64,000 nucleotides of DNA, taken from the NCBI GenBank assembly GCA_034440635.1, contig JAOTON010000331.1:1-64000 (forward strand). The letters are read 5' to 3'. Shown here one piece after another: positions 34,302 through 43,664 of the stretch; within the stretch, counting starts at the first letter, position 1; each line of letters opens with the position of its first letter. Below the pieces are notes generated by a model, which searched no databases, was not told the origin of the DNA, and saw nothing but the letters and a program-made list of their open reading frames with translations. The stretch comes from Lepas anatifera. Taxonomy: Eukaryota; Arthropoda; Thecostraca; Lepadidae. The position numbers and the translations under genes are program-made.

Positions 34302-34451
34302 CAGGGACGTAGGAGCCGGGGGGGGCAGGGGAGCAGCTGCCCCCTCAACTTTCATGATTCTTAACCATTAACCCTACGGCGTTGACTGGAAAGAAATGAC
34401 TTGAAAATTCCCGCTGCCCCCCCAACTTTGAACATAGTTCCGACGCTCCTG
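34302..34451. mobile_element. 150 bp hAT-type MITE with perfect 8-bp TSD
   Basis: Left end CAGGGACGTAGGAGCC, right end inverted CAGGAGCGTCGGAAC. Flanked by TTAGCAGC at 34294-34301 and 34452-34459. Interior holds G-run (GGGGGGGGCAGGGG) and CCCCCCCAAC. Too short to code. Confidence 0.9.
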
Positions 34452-35678
34452 TTAGCAGCTTAGGTGTTCTATTTTCGTATCCTAGAATATGAATCTGTAC
34501 CCGACCTACTAAAACTTTTGCAGAAACTCCACTTCAGAGGCCGTTTGTATAGCAATTGTCTGAATGTTTATTTGATCATTTTCGGCGGTGGTGAACGTAA
34601 CCGGCTGGTATCGAAGCCATATTGAAATTTTGACAGCGCCACCTATGATCTCGGTCTGACGAAGGATTCGTAGCGGCTCCTATTAGACCTGCATTGGATG
34701 TGCTGTGTACTTTATTGCATAGCTAGTCTTGCTACTCTAGCTTCTGAATCCTAATCTTGACTTAAGCTTTGCAGCAGCCCTCCGTTGTTACCGTTTTAAG
34801 CATACCCTTAGCTTGTCTCTTGTCAGTTTTTCTCACCTGACGCAGAAAGAACGGTGCTCGTATGTGTGCTTTACCATATGTGTGCCCATCCAAACCAGCC
34901 AACATGCCTCGGAATAAAGAGCCCTCACCCTGCCTGTAACCTCACCTCGGGACACATCGTCTCTGCGTCGAGCGAGCCGTCCGTGGCTCGCTCTGTCCCA
35001 CCCAGACACCTCCGTCGCTGTTCGTCGCCCGCCGCACTTAGCATAAATCGTTCCCGTCGGCGCTCGCGTTCGCCCGTCACGCGCGCGTATGACCCCTGAT
35101 AGTAGCGGTACATTTCCAAATGTCAGTGAACCATATGTGTAACAAATATAACAGAATATCAGTCTTAGTGACTATAACATGCTAAGGAACTTGGCTTAAC
35201 GGGAGTTTTAGACAGATCTACGACCGACTTTCCAAGCTTTGTATGTTGTGTTGTACCAGCATGCAACTTATCCCTGGTGCGACAGTTTTGGTCATATGAA
35301 TTCTGGTTTGGCGACAGTCTTGACATTTTTTCCTCCCCTGATTCTGTGCTTCAAGTTGTGTTCCATGCTTCAAGTTGCAGTCCATCTTCCGCCGTCAACG
35401 CGTGGTGAGAGCAGTGCCAGTTGGAGATGCCGGGTAGAAATGGGGCATTACGTGGCTGTTGGCGTTGTATTCTGAACCACATTTGGAGTGGTAGACTGGC
35501 AGCAGGCGTTGCGTGACGGACCGGTGTAGATGGAGACATGGGAAGCAACTTGAGCTGGACGTGCATGATGCTGGCGCCTTGGATGTGGTGCCAGGTGCCA
35601 GAGAACCGGGGCTGAATGGAACGGAAGCGCCCGGGGATTTGTGCCGAGGTATCATCGCGTGGAGCTCCATCAGAGCAG

Positions 35679-36551
35679 TCAGGTTTGCTTAGGGTGGTGA
35701 AGAGGGGCAGAAGACGTATTGCACAAGCGAACAAAGACGTGACGGGATTTGGAACCATTGATCCTGTTGATTGATCGTGCAACGAGAAGGTTTGAAGCGA
35801 ATCGCTGGTGGGGATGTGATTCAACGAGAAAGAAATCGCTATTTTGGTCAGTAGGGAGGGTGTGAGACACCTTAGCCGGAATCATTAATTCAGATCTAGC
35901 GGGGATGGTGGTGTCCTTCGGGACATAGATAGAATGGCTGACTTCGTCGGTCGTAGGTGTGTCAGAACCAGTGTCATGAGAAGAAGAGAAAAGAGAATCA
36001 TTGTCACTGTCGCTGGGTTTTGGCTTGGGGTTGGCATGTTTCTCGCGACGGCAGCGTCGTGAGCGATTGGGTGATGAGCTAGTGCAGCCTGGATAAACTA
36101 TCTTATCGTTAATGCTGAATCGAACTGATCGAGGCTGCTTGGGGACATTTGTGGAAACGGCCATCGCAGTTGGGACTGGGTCTACGAAATATGGTTCACG
36201 GGTCTTTGGGTTGTATCCAAAATTGTGTAAATGAATGAAATCTGCGCCAATAATGAGATCACACTGCGAGGTAAGTTTGTCATTCGTCACAATGACATTG
36301 TGTGTGATTGTACGATCTGGGAACGACAGGGGCAAAATGAACGAGCCGTACAGAGAAAGGGGAGAGCCATTGACACCAACAACCTTGACACGTGGTTTTT
36401 CTGGTTTGACAGAGCAGTTCAATTGATCGAAAGCAGATTTGGTCATGAGGGTAACAGAAGAGCCGGTATCATACAACGTTCGAACAGGAAGGGAAGATAT
36501 TTGAACATTGTCCAAAATGGGAGAATGTCCAATCAGTTTTGAATCAGCCAC
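35679..36551 (-). CDS. Retropepsin-like ORF of a Ty3/gypsy-type element
   Basis: 290 codons. LYDTGSSVTLM near residue 30 is the aspartic protease active site (D-[TS]-G). VVGVNGSPLSLYGSF follows as strand/flap-like region, and CDLIIGADFIHL near residue 100 matches the second hydrophobic-GxD motif. The C-terminal half is polar (KPKPSDSDND) and ends HHPKQT. In gypsy-like pol this region leads into reverse transcriptase, but the frame ends and none follows. The ATG is the first in the frame; the frame is open a little further upstream towards the LTR remnant. Gag is missing, so a deletion joined LTR and protease. Confidence 0.7.
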   Translation of the reverse strand: MADSKLIGHSPILDNVQISSLPVRTLYDTGSSVTLMTKSAFDQLNCSVKPEKPRVKVVGVNGSPLSLYGSFILPLSFPDRTITHNVIVTNDKLTSQCDLIIGADFIHLHNFGYNPKTREPYFVDPVPTAMAVSTNVPKQPRSVRFSINDKIVYPGCTSSSPNRSRRCRREKHANPKPKPSDSDNDSLFSSSHDTGSDTPTTDEVSHSIYVPKDTTIPARSELMIPAKVSHTLPTDQNSDFFLVESHPHQRFASNLLVARSINRINGSKSRHVFVRLCNTSSAPLHHPKQT

Positions 36552-36624
36552 ACTGGTGATAATGGCGTCCAGGGGGAGTCAGTCCTGGCGATGGGAACGC
36601 GCTGATGAGCGCTGCCGGGATGGT

Positions 36625-36775
36625 GTCCACCATTTACTCTGCCAGCAGCTAACATCGATCTTCTCCACCCACGCGACTCATCGGGCGTCACCCCCCGGCA
36701 CTATTTAATCTAGGATGGCTTTGGTTGAAATACACTCATTCTGCTTCTGGGTCTCGCTTGGTTCACATCACAACA
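36625..36775 (-). repeat. LTR remnant, minus orientation
   Basis: Inverse of 29870-30017 with near identity, starting TGTTGTGATGTGAACC at 36775 and breaking off after GTAAATGGTGGAC at 36625, ~110 bp short of the LTR end seen at 30131. It directly precedes the protease ORF, so the 3' part of this LTR and the leader/gag were lost together. Confidence 0.7.
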
Positions 36776-36776
36776 G

Positions 36777-36884
36777 TTGTTCTCCGCGATGAAGCTACTG
36801 CTTACTGATCTCAGGTCCAGACTAAGAGCGGACATATTGGAGGCAATGCTGCTGCTCCGCTCCAACCGCGATTGGGTGGTGTAG
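36777..36884 (+). pseudogene. hAT transposase C-terminal part, 3' piece
   Basis: After the GTTG duplication the frame continues LFSAMKLLLTDLRSR then LRADILEAMLLLRSN and RDWVV, ending TAG (36882-36884). This is the second half of the hAT dimerisation helix bundle and completes the gene truncated at 29833. The reading frame across the junction is preserved when the insertion and one GTTG are removed, so the gene was intact here at the time of insertion. Confidence 0.85.
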
Positions 36885-37420
36885 TGAGCGAACCAGCTGC
36901 CGGGCACTGGGCAGTAGGGTGGTTGGTTCCGATTTTTCTCGAAAAGGAATTATGCCATCAGCCTATCTGATGTGTTTTTTATGTTGAACACTGTTAGCTT
37001 AGAGACGTTCAAAAAAACTTTTTTCTTTTCAGACTCGAAGCCACTTTTTCCCATTATATATTCAATTCTGATTTCAATGAGCCACATTCCAAGTGTCTAC
37101 GACAGCGGGAAAGATCGCCTCAAAAAGGTTAAAGATTTCATGTTTCGGGCGCGATTGGCCGCCCGGCGTTGCAGTCTCCCCTTGTTAAATTGGGATATAA
37201 GGGGTGCATAACCTACCAGTAAAGACAGCGTGGCATGTGCGTGCGTATAAGAGCTGTAGATGGGATTTAACATGCATGTATTTACTTCTCAGATGTATTT
37301 GTAGCGCAATACAAATACATGTTATTCCACAAAAGACCTGCAATTAAATGATTCAGCACCTTTTACTCTAAATCCCCACAGAACATGAATGCCTTCCGGA
37401 GGCGAACCTTTCTCCAGTAA

Positions 37421-37597
37421 CTATCGCTGGAGAACGTCGTGAGGCAGGTGCTTCTTCCTATTCTCCTGCGAACTATTTAAGAGCTCTGGTACTGTTAAAA
37501 GAAGATCCTGTTTCATATTTTTACCCTTTAGGTGGCTCACGAAATCTTCCACCAGCTTCACACCACGTTCTTTGGGATCATTCACGACAGAAAGTTC
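37421..37597 (-). pseudogene. hAT-like transposase C-terminus (left arm)
   Basis: Minus-strand frame with ELSVVNDPKERGVKLVEDFV and SSQENRKKHLPHDVLQR, ending TAG at 37421-37423. ERGVKLVEDF aligns with AERGIKLMQDF of the gene at 11548-14055, with the same spacing to the C-terminus. Upstream sequence is not coding beyond this block. Confidence 0.65.
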
Positions 37598-38485
37598 TGG
37601 AATACCTTGAAACAGGGGAAGCTATACCAGCTTCTCAACGGAGCCATTTCTGGTCAGAATATTTCAGATTCAGGCGCTCGAATACCAGCCAGCTGTCAGG
37701 AGTAGCAAGCTGGCTGAGGCTTAGTACCGACCATTTACAGAGCTCTTCATAGCCTCTATCGGAAACTTAGGGGAGAGTGGTGCAAGACGCCCACCCTTAA
37801 GGTTAAAGAGGGATTTTTACTAAACGGCTTTCAGTGCTGCTCAAATTTACAGTTCAATGCCTTGGTCAATCATTTTTCTTAAAAATTGAGGAGTATCATC
37901 TTTTGCAATGCAGTAGGTAAGAAAACTTTAAAAGTTTTGTAAGTCATTGCAAAAAGGCGTCTTACACACTGGGTTGGATAGGACGCCCACCCCATGGGCG
38001 TTTTACAAACTAATGATAAAATCAATGGGGAAAACTGTAGCGAAAAATTTTGGTTAAAAAAATAGCTCCAATGTTTGAGAGGTGCGGATGACGCTCGGGA
38101 AAACAGCGGAACATTTCACTGTTGTGAACGAACAATATTTTTTGCTGACAAGAGTCAAATTGAGGAAAACCAGTAGGAAATCGTAACAAAGTATACTGCC
38201 CGAATATTGTAACAATTCCTGAGAACATATACGGAAGACTCTGAGGTAGCCCATTTCAGAGCTTAAACAAAGTGCCTACAGACACCATGTGTTCGAACTG
38301 AAAAGGTAGTATAAGACAGATTCGCATGCTTAAAGTGCATTCACACTGATATTTAAGATACAGGCACTGTGTTTGAGCTTTGAAATAAGCTGCCGTCACT
38401 GTGTTGCGTGAAACTGAGCTACCATCACTGGTGTTCGAGCTCTGAAACAAGCTTTCCAGAACTTTGCTCACATGTGACCTGTGTC

Positions 38486-38746
38486 CTACCGACACAGGTC
38501 ACACGTGTGTGCCACCTGTTTTTTATCCGCGTCAGTGCACGGAATGCATGCCCATCTGTCACACTCATTACATTTTATCCATTCTTCGCAGGACAAACGG
38601 TAGCACATTCCACAGACGAAACATCGAGCGTCCGCGTTCTGATCGCATCTGGCCACTGAATTCTTGGAAGTGCAGGACTTGCTCGCTGCAGACCCTTTTT
38701 TACCGTTCTTGATCTTTGCACCCTTGCCCTTTTCTTTTGGATTCAT
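38486..38746 (-). pseudogene. PHD-like zinc finger, likely pogo/Tigger-type transposase C-terminus
   Basis: 86 codons: a lysine-rich N-terminal part (MNPKEKGKGAKIKNGKKGS), then CFVCGMCY, WIKCNECDRWACIPC and HTCDLC, an eight-ligand Cys pattern with the W-[IV]-x-C-x2-C-x2-WxC core. Transposases of the pogo/Tigger/jerky group often end in such a finger. Weak coding traces upstream (38760-39160, minus) are broken by stops, so the rest of the transposase has decayed. Consistent with TA target duplications of the host element. Confidence 0.55.
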
Positions 38747-39170
38747 CCTTTGCCTCTTCGCTCTAAGCTCAGCCTTTACGGGGGACGAGGTAAGTACCTA
38801 CCGCGGCATTTTCGGCCTTTCTGCCACGAGACCTTTTTTGCGCCTTTGGTGACGCGCATTGTTCTTCGAGTAGGTCTCTTGAACTCATTCCTGAGGTTGA
38901 TGGCTGATCCAGTCGAGCGTCGTCACCTACCTTGTTCGGCTCTGACTATTGGTGGGTGGAAGAGGTCACCTCTTTGTCTTAATCCTTCCCGGCTCTTTTA
39001 CTTCACCACGATGGTGCCGTCTGGGGGCCCGAACTGCAATGTTAAATTCCTGCTCACGCTACGTGTGGATGCGCCTTTTTCAGCTCAGCGAGTGCTTCCT
39101 TCAAGGAGTCCACCCCATAACTGCACCGCTGGCTTGTTCGTGGACGCGGCATTTCTGAAAGATAGATACG

Positions 39171-39419
39171 CAGTGGCGGCGGATAAAGGGGGGCGGGGGA
39201 GTAGTTGCCACCCCCCTCCCCCAAAAAAAATTATCAGAGGGGACCGTGGAAAAATTTACCTTGGTTCTTTTCTGAATGTTCATGAGCGACCTGACTGGGC
39301 CCTCAACAGTTCCTCAGTTGTTAGGGGCCCTTTGCTGTCGAGGGGGTCCCCATCGTCAAGGGGAGCCCACTGGAAAAAAATTATTGCCCTCCATCCGAAA
39401 ATAACATCCGCCGCCACTG
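39171..39419. mobile_element. Nested MITE, CAGTGGCGG family
   Basis: CAGTGGCGGCGGATAAAGG at the left; right end inverted CAGTGGCGGCGGATGTTAT. 249 bp. G-run and C-run interior. It is followed by another GGCATTTGCCCCCAAAG/TTGCCCCCCC segment to ~39545 that may be part of the same or a second insertion. TSD not seen. Confidence 0.65.
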
Positions 39420-40376
39420 GGGTGGGGACAAAGAAGGCATTTGCCCCCAAAGCCCTCCGTTGCCACCCCTTTTCAAAAACAATACGTTTTTCACAACTTT
39501 GGGCTCCGTTGCCCCCCCTCCCCAACATACGGGCTGGATCCGACCCTGTCCTGAAATGTGTCTAAAAATGGTCAAATGATTGTACAACTGTCCGTGAAAC
39601 ATTCCAAAATTAATCGACATGTATCTGGTGTAAGACGCTTCTCCTGCAGTGTAAAACGCCGCCCCTGGGCGTCTTAGCAGCCATCTGTATGGGGCGTCTT
39701 ACCGCCTTCTCATGGTGAAAATAAATGGCGCACTATTTATCAGAGACAATTCCGGCGCATCCGATCAAACGCTATTCTGACGCCAAAAATATCATATTGG
39801 TAGGCAGTGGACCTACAGGTGGCGAACTGACGGATGTCTTGTAGCATTCTGAACACTTCAACACAATATCTTATGATAAGAGACACAAACATAAAGAATT
39901 ACTCACCGAAACCAGGCGAAACTCCCAACCGCACTCTCGCCTCGTCCCAAAAAAGAACAAACCGTCTGCTATCCCCCAAGAACATTAAAAATAGCCTGCT
40001 GTGCATAGTTTTCAAGCAGAACTGAAAAGGCTTCTTACCGACCCTGGGCGTCTTAGACCACTCTCCCCTAAGCCTGCCCTAGTCAAATGTGAATCGTTTG
40101 CTGTTTTGGCCAATTGTTCTGCGACTGGCTCCTTACCTCCACGATGGTGGTTCTCACCAGCGCGACAGAATAGAACTTTCTGTGCACAGATACTACAGCT
40201 GATGTCAAATTTACTTCAGCACATTCAGGGCGATTTCTATATTAACTTAATGAAAGCACTGCATTGCATTTTATGGATAGGTTTGAGGCTCATAGAAGGC
40301 TCTAAAGCTGACTATCCGCGACGGAGGAACCCAAATGCATGGTTTAGAACCACTTAGGAAAGCCGCTAACTATTTC

Positions 40377-40577
40377 GGAGTCTGAGTGGATCAGTCGGTT
40401 AGTGCTTGCGCTTGGCTTGGCCAATGACATTCATTATGTGCTGGGTGTCGTGGGTTCGAGCCCACCCAGAGGCAGAATCTGGCGCGCTGCTCTAGCCCGA
40501 GCTAATTCTTTCCCCCTCTCCTCTGATACCATATGACCTGAGCAGTTGATGCGTTGTTAAACTCCAAAAATTATAAT
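40377..40577 (+). mobile_element. tRNA-derived SINE, different head
   Basis: Head GAGTGGATCAGTCGGTTAGT (A box) and GTGGGTTCGAGCCCACC (B box), then the common tail (ATATGACCTGAGCAGTTGATGCGTTGTTAAACTCC-type, here split by substitutions) and an ATA-rich end. Sits at the centre of the palindrome. Confidence 0.85.
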
Positions 40578-41091
40578 ATTCTGTCTTTAAGTATCTTCTG
40601 GAATGATGAACGGAATCTGACACAGTAAGAGCACGCACTTCATGCCATAAATGTCCTATATACCATAATATGGCTGGCTGGTGAGCTCCGGGTCTTCTAA
40701 ACAGACAGTTGTTGGAGACAACCTCTCCTGACAGCCACACGTAAACCAGCTTGCGCGATTCGAGATAATACTCCGGTATTGTGTAGAGGCGCTGAAGTCA
40801 ATGTGCAAACGCAACTGTTATTTGTGACCAGAAAGTTATAATCTGCTCCGCAAATAAGAATCACAATGCTGAAGGTAAAAGGCAGTGATGCAGTACCTGG
40901 CCTAAACAGCAAAACCATCCACCTTTCAGTTAGGTAGGCTAAAGTTTCCGACAGAGGCTATGAAGAGCTCGGCTCGATACCAAGCCTCTCCCAATTTCTC
41001 ATTCCTGAAAGCTGGATGGTATTCGAGCGCCTGAATCTCTCCGTTGAGAAGCTGGTGACTGGTATAGCTTCCCCTGTTTCAAGGTATTCCA

Positions 41092-41268
41092 GAACTTACT
41101 GTCGTGAATGGTCCCACAGAACGTGGTGTGAAGCTGGTGGAAGATTTCGTGAGCCACCTAAAGGGTAAAAAGATGAAACAGGATTTTCTTTTATTATTAC
41201 CAGAGCTCTTAAATAGTTCGCAGGAGAATAGGGAGAAGCATCTGCCTCACGACGTTCTCCAGCGATAG
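41092..41268 (+). pseudogene. hAT-like transposase C-terminus (right arm)
   Basis: Plus-strand frame with ELTVVNGPTERGVKLVEDFV, SHLKGKKMKQDF and ENREKHLPHDVLQR, ending TAG at 41266-41268. Mirror image of 37421-37597 with a handful of substitutions and no frameshift, so the two arms diverged mainly by point changes. Confidence 0.65.
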
Positions 41269-41997
41269 TTACTAGAGAAAGGTTCGCCTCCGGAAGGTAT
41301 TCCTGTTCTGTCGGGATTTAGAGTACTAGGGTGCTGAATCATTTAATTTCAGGTCTTTTGTGGAATAACATGTATTTGTATTGCGCTGCAAATACATCTG
41401 ACAAGTAGATGCCTGCATGTTAAATCCCATCTACCACTCTTATACGCACGCACATGCCAGGCTGTCTTTACTGGTGGTTATGCACCCCTTTCATCCCAAT
41501 CTAACAAGGGGAGACTGCCCAGCCGGGTGGCCAATTGCGCCCGAAACATGAAATCTTTAACCGTTTTGAGGCGATCTTTCCCGCTGTCGTAGACGCTTGG
41601 AATGTGGCTTATTGAAATCAGAATTGAATATATCATGGGAAAAATGTGGGTTCGAATCTGAAAAGTAAAAAAAAAATTTTGAACGACCCTGATGTTAGCT
41701 CATCGAAGTTTTTCTTTGCGGGCTGTCCAAGGTTTACTTGATCGTTGTATCTTTAATTTTTATGTGGGTTTGCGGGCATGTCTGACCCATATTTCTGTTT
41801 ACCATAACATTGCAGTGCAGTTTGCGATATGACGGCACTGCAGTGTAGGTTGGTCCAGTTTTGAGGTTCACTGGCCTTTGGCATCTGGTCAAGAGCGTTC
41901 GTTCATCCAGTCGCCATTTTTCACTCGTAGAAATACAAAGTCACTTTGTATCTGATGGACTTTCACGCCCTTGAGAACGTTTCGATCACATTTTGGA

Positions 41998-42190
41998 TAT
42001 AGGTACATTGCCGGAGCTGGAGCCGGAGCCGGAGCTGGTCGGAGCCGACTATTTTGCTCGGAGCCGGAGCCGGAGCCGGAGCCGTTAGGACACTTGAACC
42101 CGGAGCCGGAGCCGGAGCCGAAATCATAACCCCGGACCGGAGCCGGAGCCGGAGCCGTCCAAAATTGTCTCGGCTCCGCATCTCTGGTTA
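41998..42190. repeat. GGAGCC array, second copy
   Basis: GGAGCC repeats broken by GTCGGAGCCGACTATTTTGC and ending GGCTCCGCATCTCTGGTT, the inverse of the start of the array at 28905. Same proposed mobile family. Confidence 0.7.
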
Positions 42191-42199
42191 AAACAAAAT

Positions 42200-43660
42200 A
42201 GGCTGGACTGTCATCAACAGATTATCGGGAGATCAAAATAAGTTTAACAACACAAAGAAAGTATCTACAGGCACTTTGACAGGCAATTTGTATTGCAGTA
42301 CCCGTGTTGCAGGTTGCAGTGTTTAATACAGGTTTCAGCATGGTACAATCTTAAAGCAGTATTGCAGGATTTTCTGTATATTTCAAGAAAGCTCAAAGGC
42401 TACCACATGATGCACCAGCCAAGCACCGCCCCTCACTGGCCCGCCATCCCATTCGTCAGCCGGGCCCTTGCGCGCACGAAAATCATAGATGCACGCCTTC
42501 AGACTGTCCGCTCTTGCTTGGTGAACGGGTTAAAAACACCATGTTGGAGGATATTGAAATACATTGAGAGCATGGAGGTCTCTGCATATCATGACGTCGT
42601 AACATATATGGATATTACATTGTCGGAGCTCTGCGCTCCTGCTTCCCGAATTTTGGTGGGTAGGATACATAGGAAGGCATCGGAAAAAGCGGTGGTCAAC
42701 GTGTTTTTTATTATTTTTGACTTTTTCTCAATCACTAGTGCATTTATCCCAGAATTTGTTCATTTACAGGAGGAAAAAATGTCAAGAAAATAATTTTTTT
42801 AAATTTTACTTCTTATATTTTTTCCTTTTGAGAAGAAAGATGGATGGCAAAAACGTATCAAAACTAATTTTCAGGACCATCTGTTTACCGTTGCTATTTA
42901 TTTTGTTTTTTTTTTACATTTAGAATACATTTAATAGTTTTTTACCCCTGTTAGATAAAAAACCGTTGTCAGGTTTACTAATCCTCCCTAAATCGGGAGC
43001 CTGTATTGCCCCTAAGTTTTTTACATACTTTGAAGGCTAAAAAACAATCACACAGAAAATTTAAAAGCAAATCACGAAATATGGACACAATAAACTAATT
43101 ATCAAAGTTTGTAGCGCTGTCAACTTCAAGATTTGGCCCTAAACCTTCTGAAAATTTGTATCCAATAAGCCCAACGTATTGGGTGCACAGAATACAAAAT
43201 CTAAAGAATCAAAGGAACACAAAGCGAGTTATAGGTCTCACAATTATCTCCAATTTGGCCTTTGATTTCAACATATATGCCAAGAACTCAACAGATACAG
43301 CTTCAAACCTTAAAGTATTGCTTGGAAATAAGAGCTCGTGCCATCCCACTTCAATTATGGTATAAAAACACCAGTTCCACTCTGTATTCTATGATATATT
43401 ACGAAAAACTATATTCCCGGCATTTTCACCCGACAATTTTAAGGTTTTCTGCTCGTAACTTTGCTTCTAGAGTGATTTTGAAATCAAAGTTATGACGAAA
43501 AATGTGCATTTGTAAGACGAGTATTTTGAGCCCACCTTCCAGACATTTGGATGCGTTGTTCAAAAGATATCGGCAAAAAACCATATCAAAATACAGCACA
43601 GGTGCTTACTGAGGTGCATGCTCCGACGCTGCACTTTTTCCCGAGTTCTGCGTCTAGCAA
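42200..43660. other. AT-rich, no recognisable feature
   Basis: One plus-strand ORF of 166 codons (42293-42793) lacks domain motifs and ends in low-complexity hydrophobic sequence. Nothing else supported. Confidence 0.4.
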
Positions 43661-43664
43661 GTTC

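Larger units (their letters stand above)
29834..36775 (-). mobile_element. LTR-type retrotransposon insertion, rearranged
   Basis: 6.94 kb block between GTTG copies (29830-29833 and 36776-36779) inside a hAT reading frame; excision in silico restores ERL-FSAMKLLL continuity. Ends are TG..CA (TGTGATATG left, CACAACA right). Its right end is LTR sequence in minus orientation followed by a retropepsin ORF. Its left end has an LTR in plus orientation preceded by a 36-bp inverse of the LTR end. No reverse transcriptase or integrase was recognised between 30132 and 35678, so the interior is deleted or replaced. A GC-rich patch with AATAAA near 34900-35100 might be part of another LTR. Confidence 0.65.
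37768..40070. mobile_element. TA-flanked element with GGGGAGAGTGG ends
   Basis: TA, then GGGGAGAGTGGTGCAAGACG on the left; inverted right end GGGGAGAGTGGTCTAAGACG, then TA. The right arm of the surrounding palindrome (40930-40945) gives the uninterrupted site: GGAAACT continues to TTAGCC. Sub-terminal GACGCCC/GGGCGTC motifs recur at 37965-38010 and 39630-39710. It carries a PHD-like finger ORF (38486-38746, minus) and a nested MITE at 39171. Confidence 0.75.
36915..41700. mobile_element. Palindrome of two transposon 3' halves
   Basis: Left arm 36915-37767 plus 40071-~40220; right arm ~40790-41700 inverted. Arms are ~85-90% alike by eye. The left arm starts with TAGGGTGG..CCGATTTTT and TTTTTCCCATTATAT, comparable to the 3' end of the 10774-14911 transposon. 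Each arm encodes the last ~58 residues of a related transposase, pointing outward. The right arm lacks a recognisable TIR. The centre holds a SINE and unassigned sequence; a TA-flanked element has landed in the left arm. Confidence 0.7.

Noticed and set aside
35351..35824. 157-codon minus-strand ORF as reverse transcriptase following the protease
   Set aside because: None of the RT motifs is present; it overlaps the end of the protease ORF in another frame.
36710..36907. 65-codon minus-strand ORF as a gene
   Set aside because: It is the antisense of the hAT C-terminal fragment joined to LTR sequence; the plus-strand frame is the meaningful one.
38750..39565. 271-codon plus-strand ORF
   Set aside because: It is antisense to the decayed transposase region, spans a nested MITE and low-complexity G/C runs, and has no domain.
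42293..42793. 166-codon ORF as a host gene
   Set aside because: No recognisable motif, biased hydrophobic end, no splice or promoter support.
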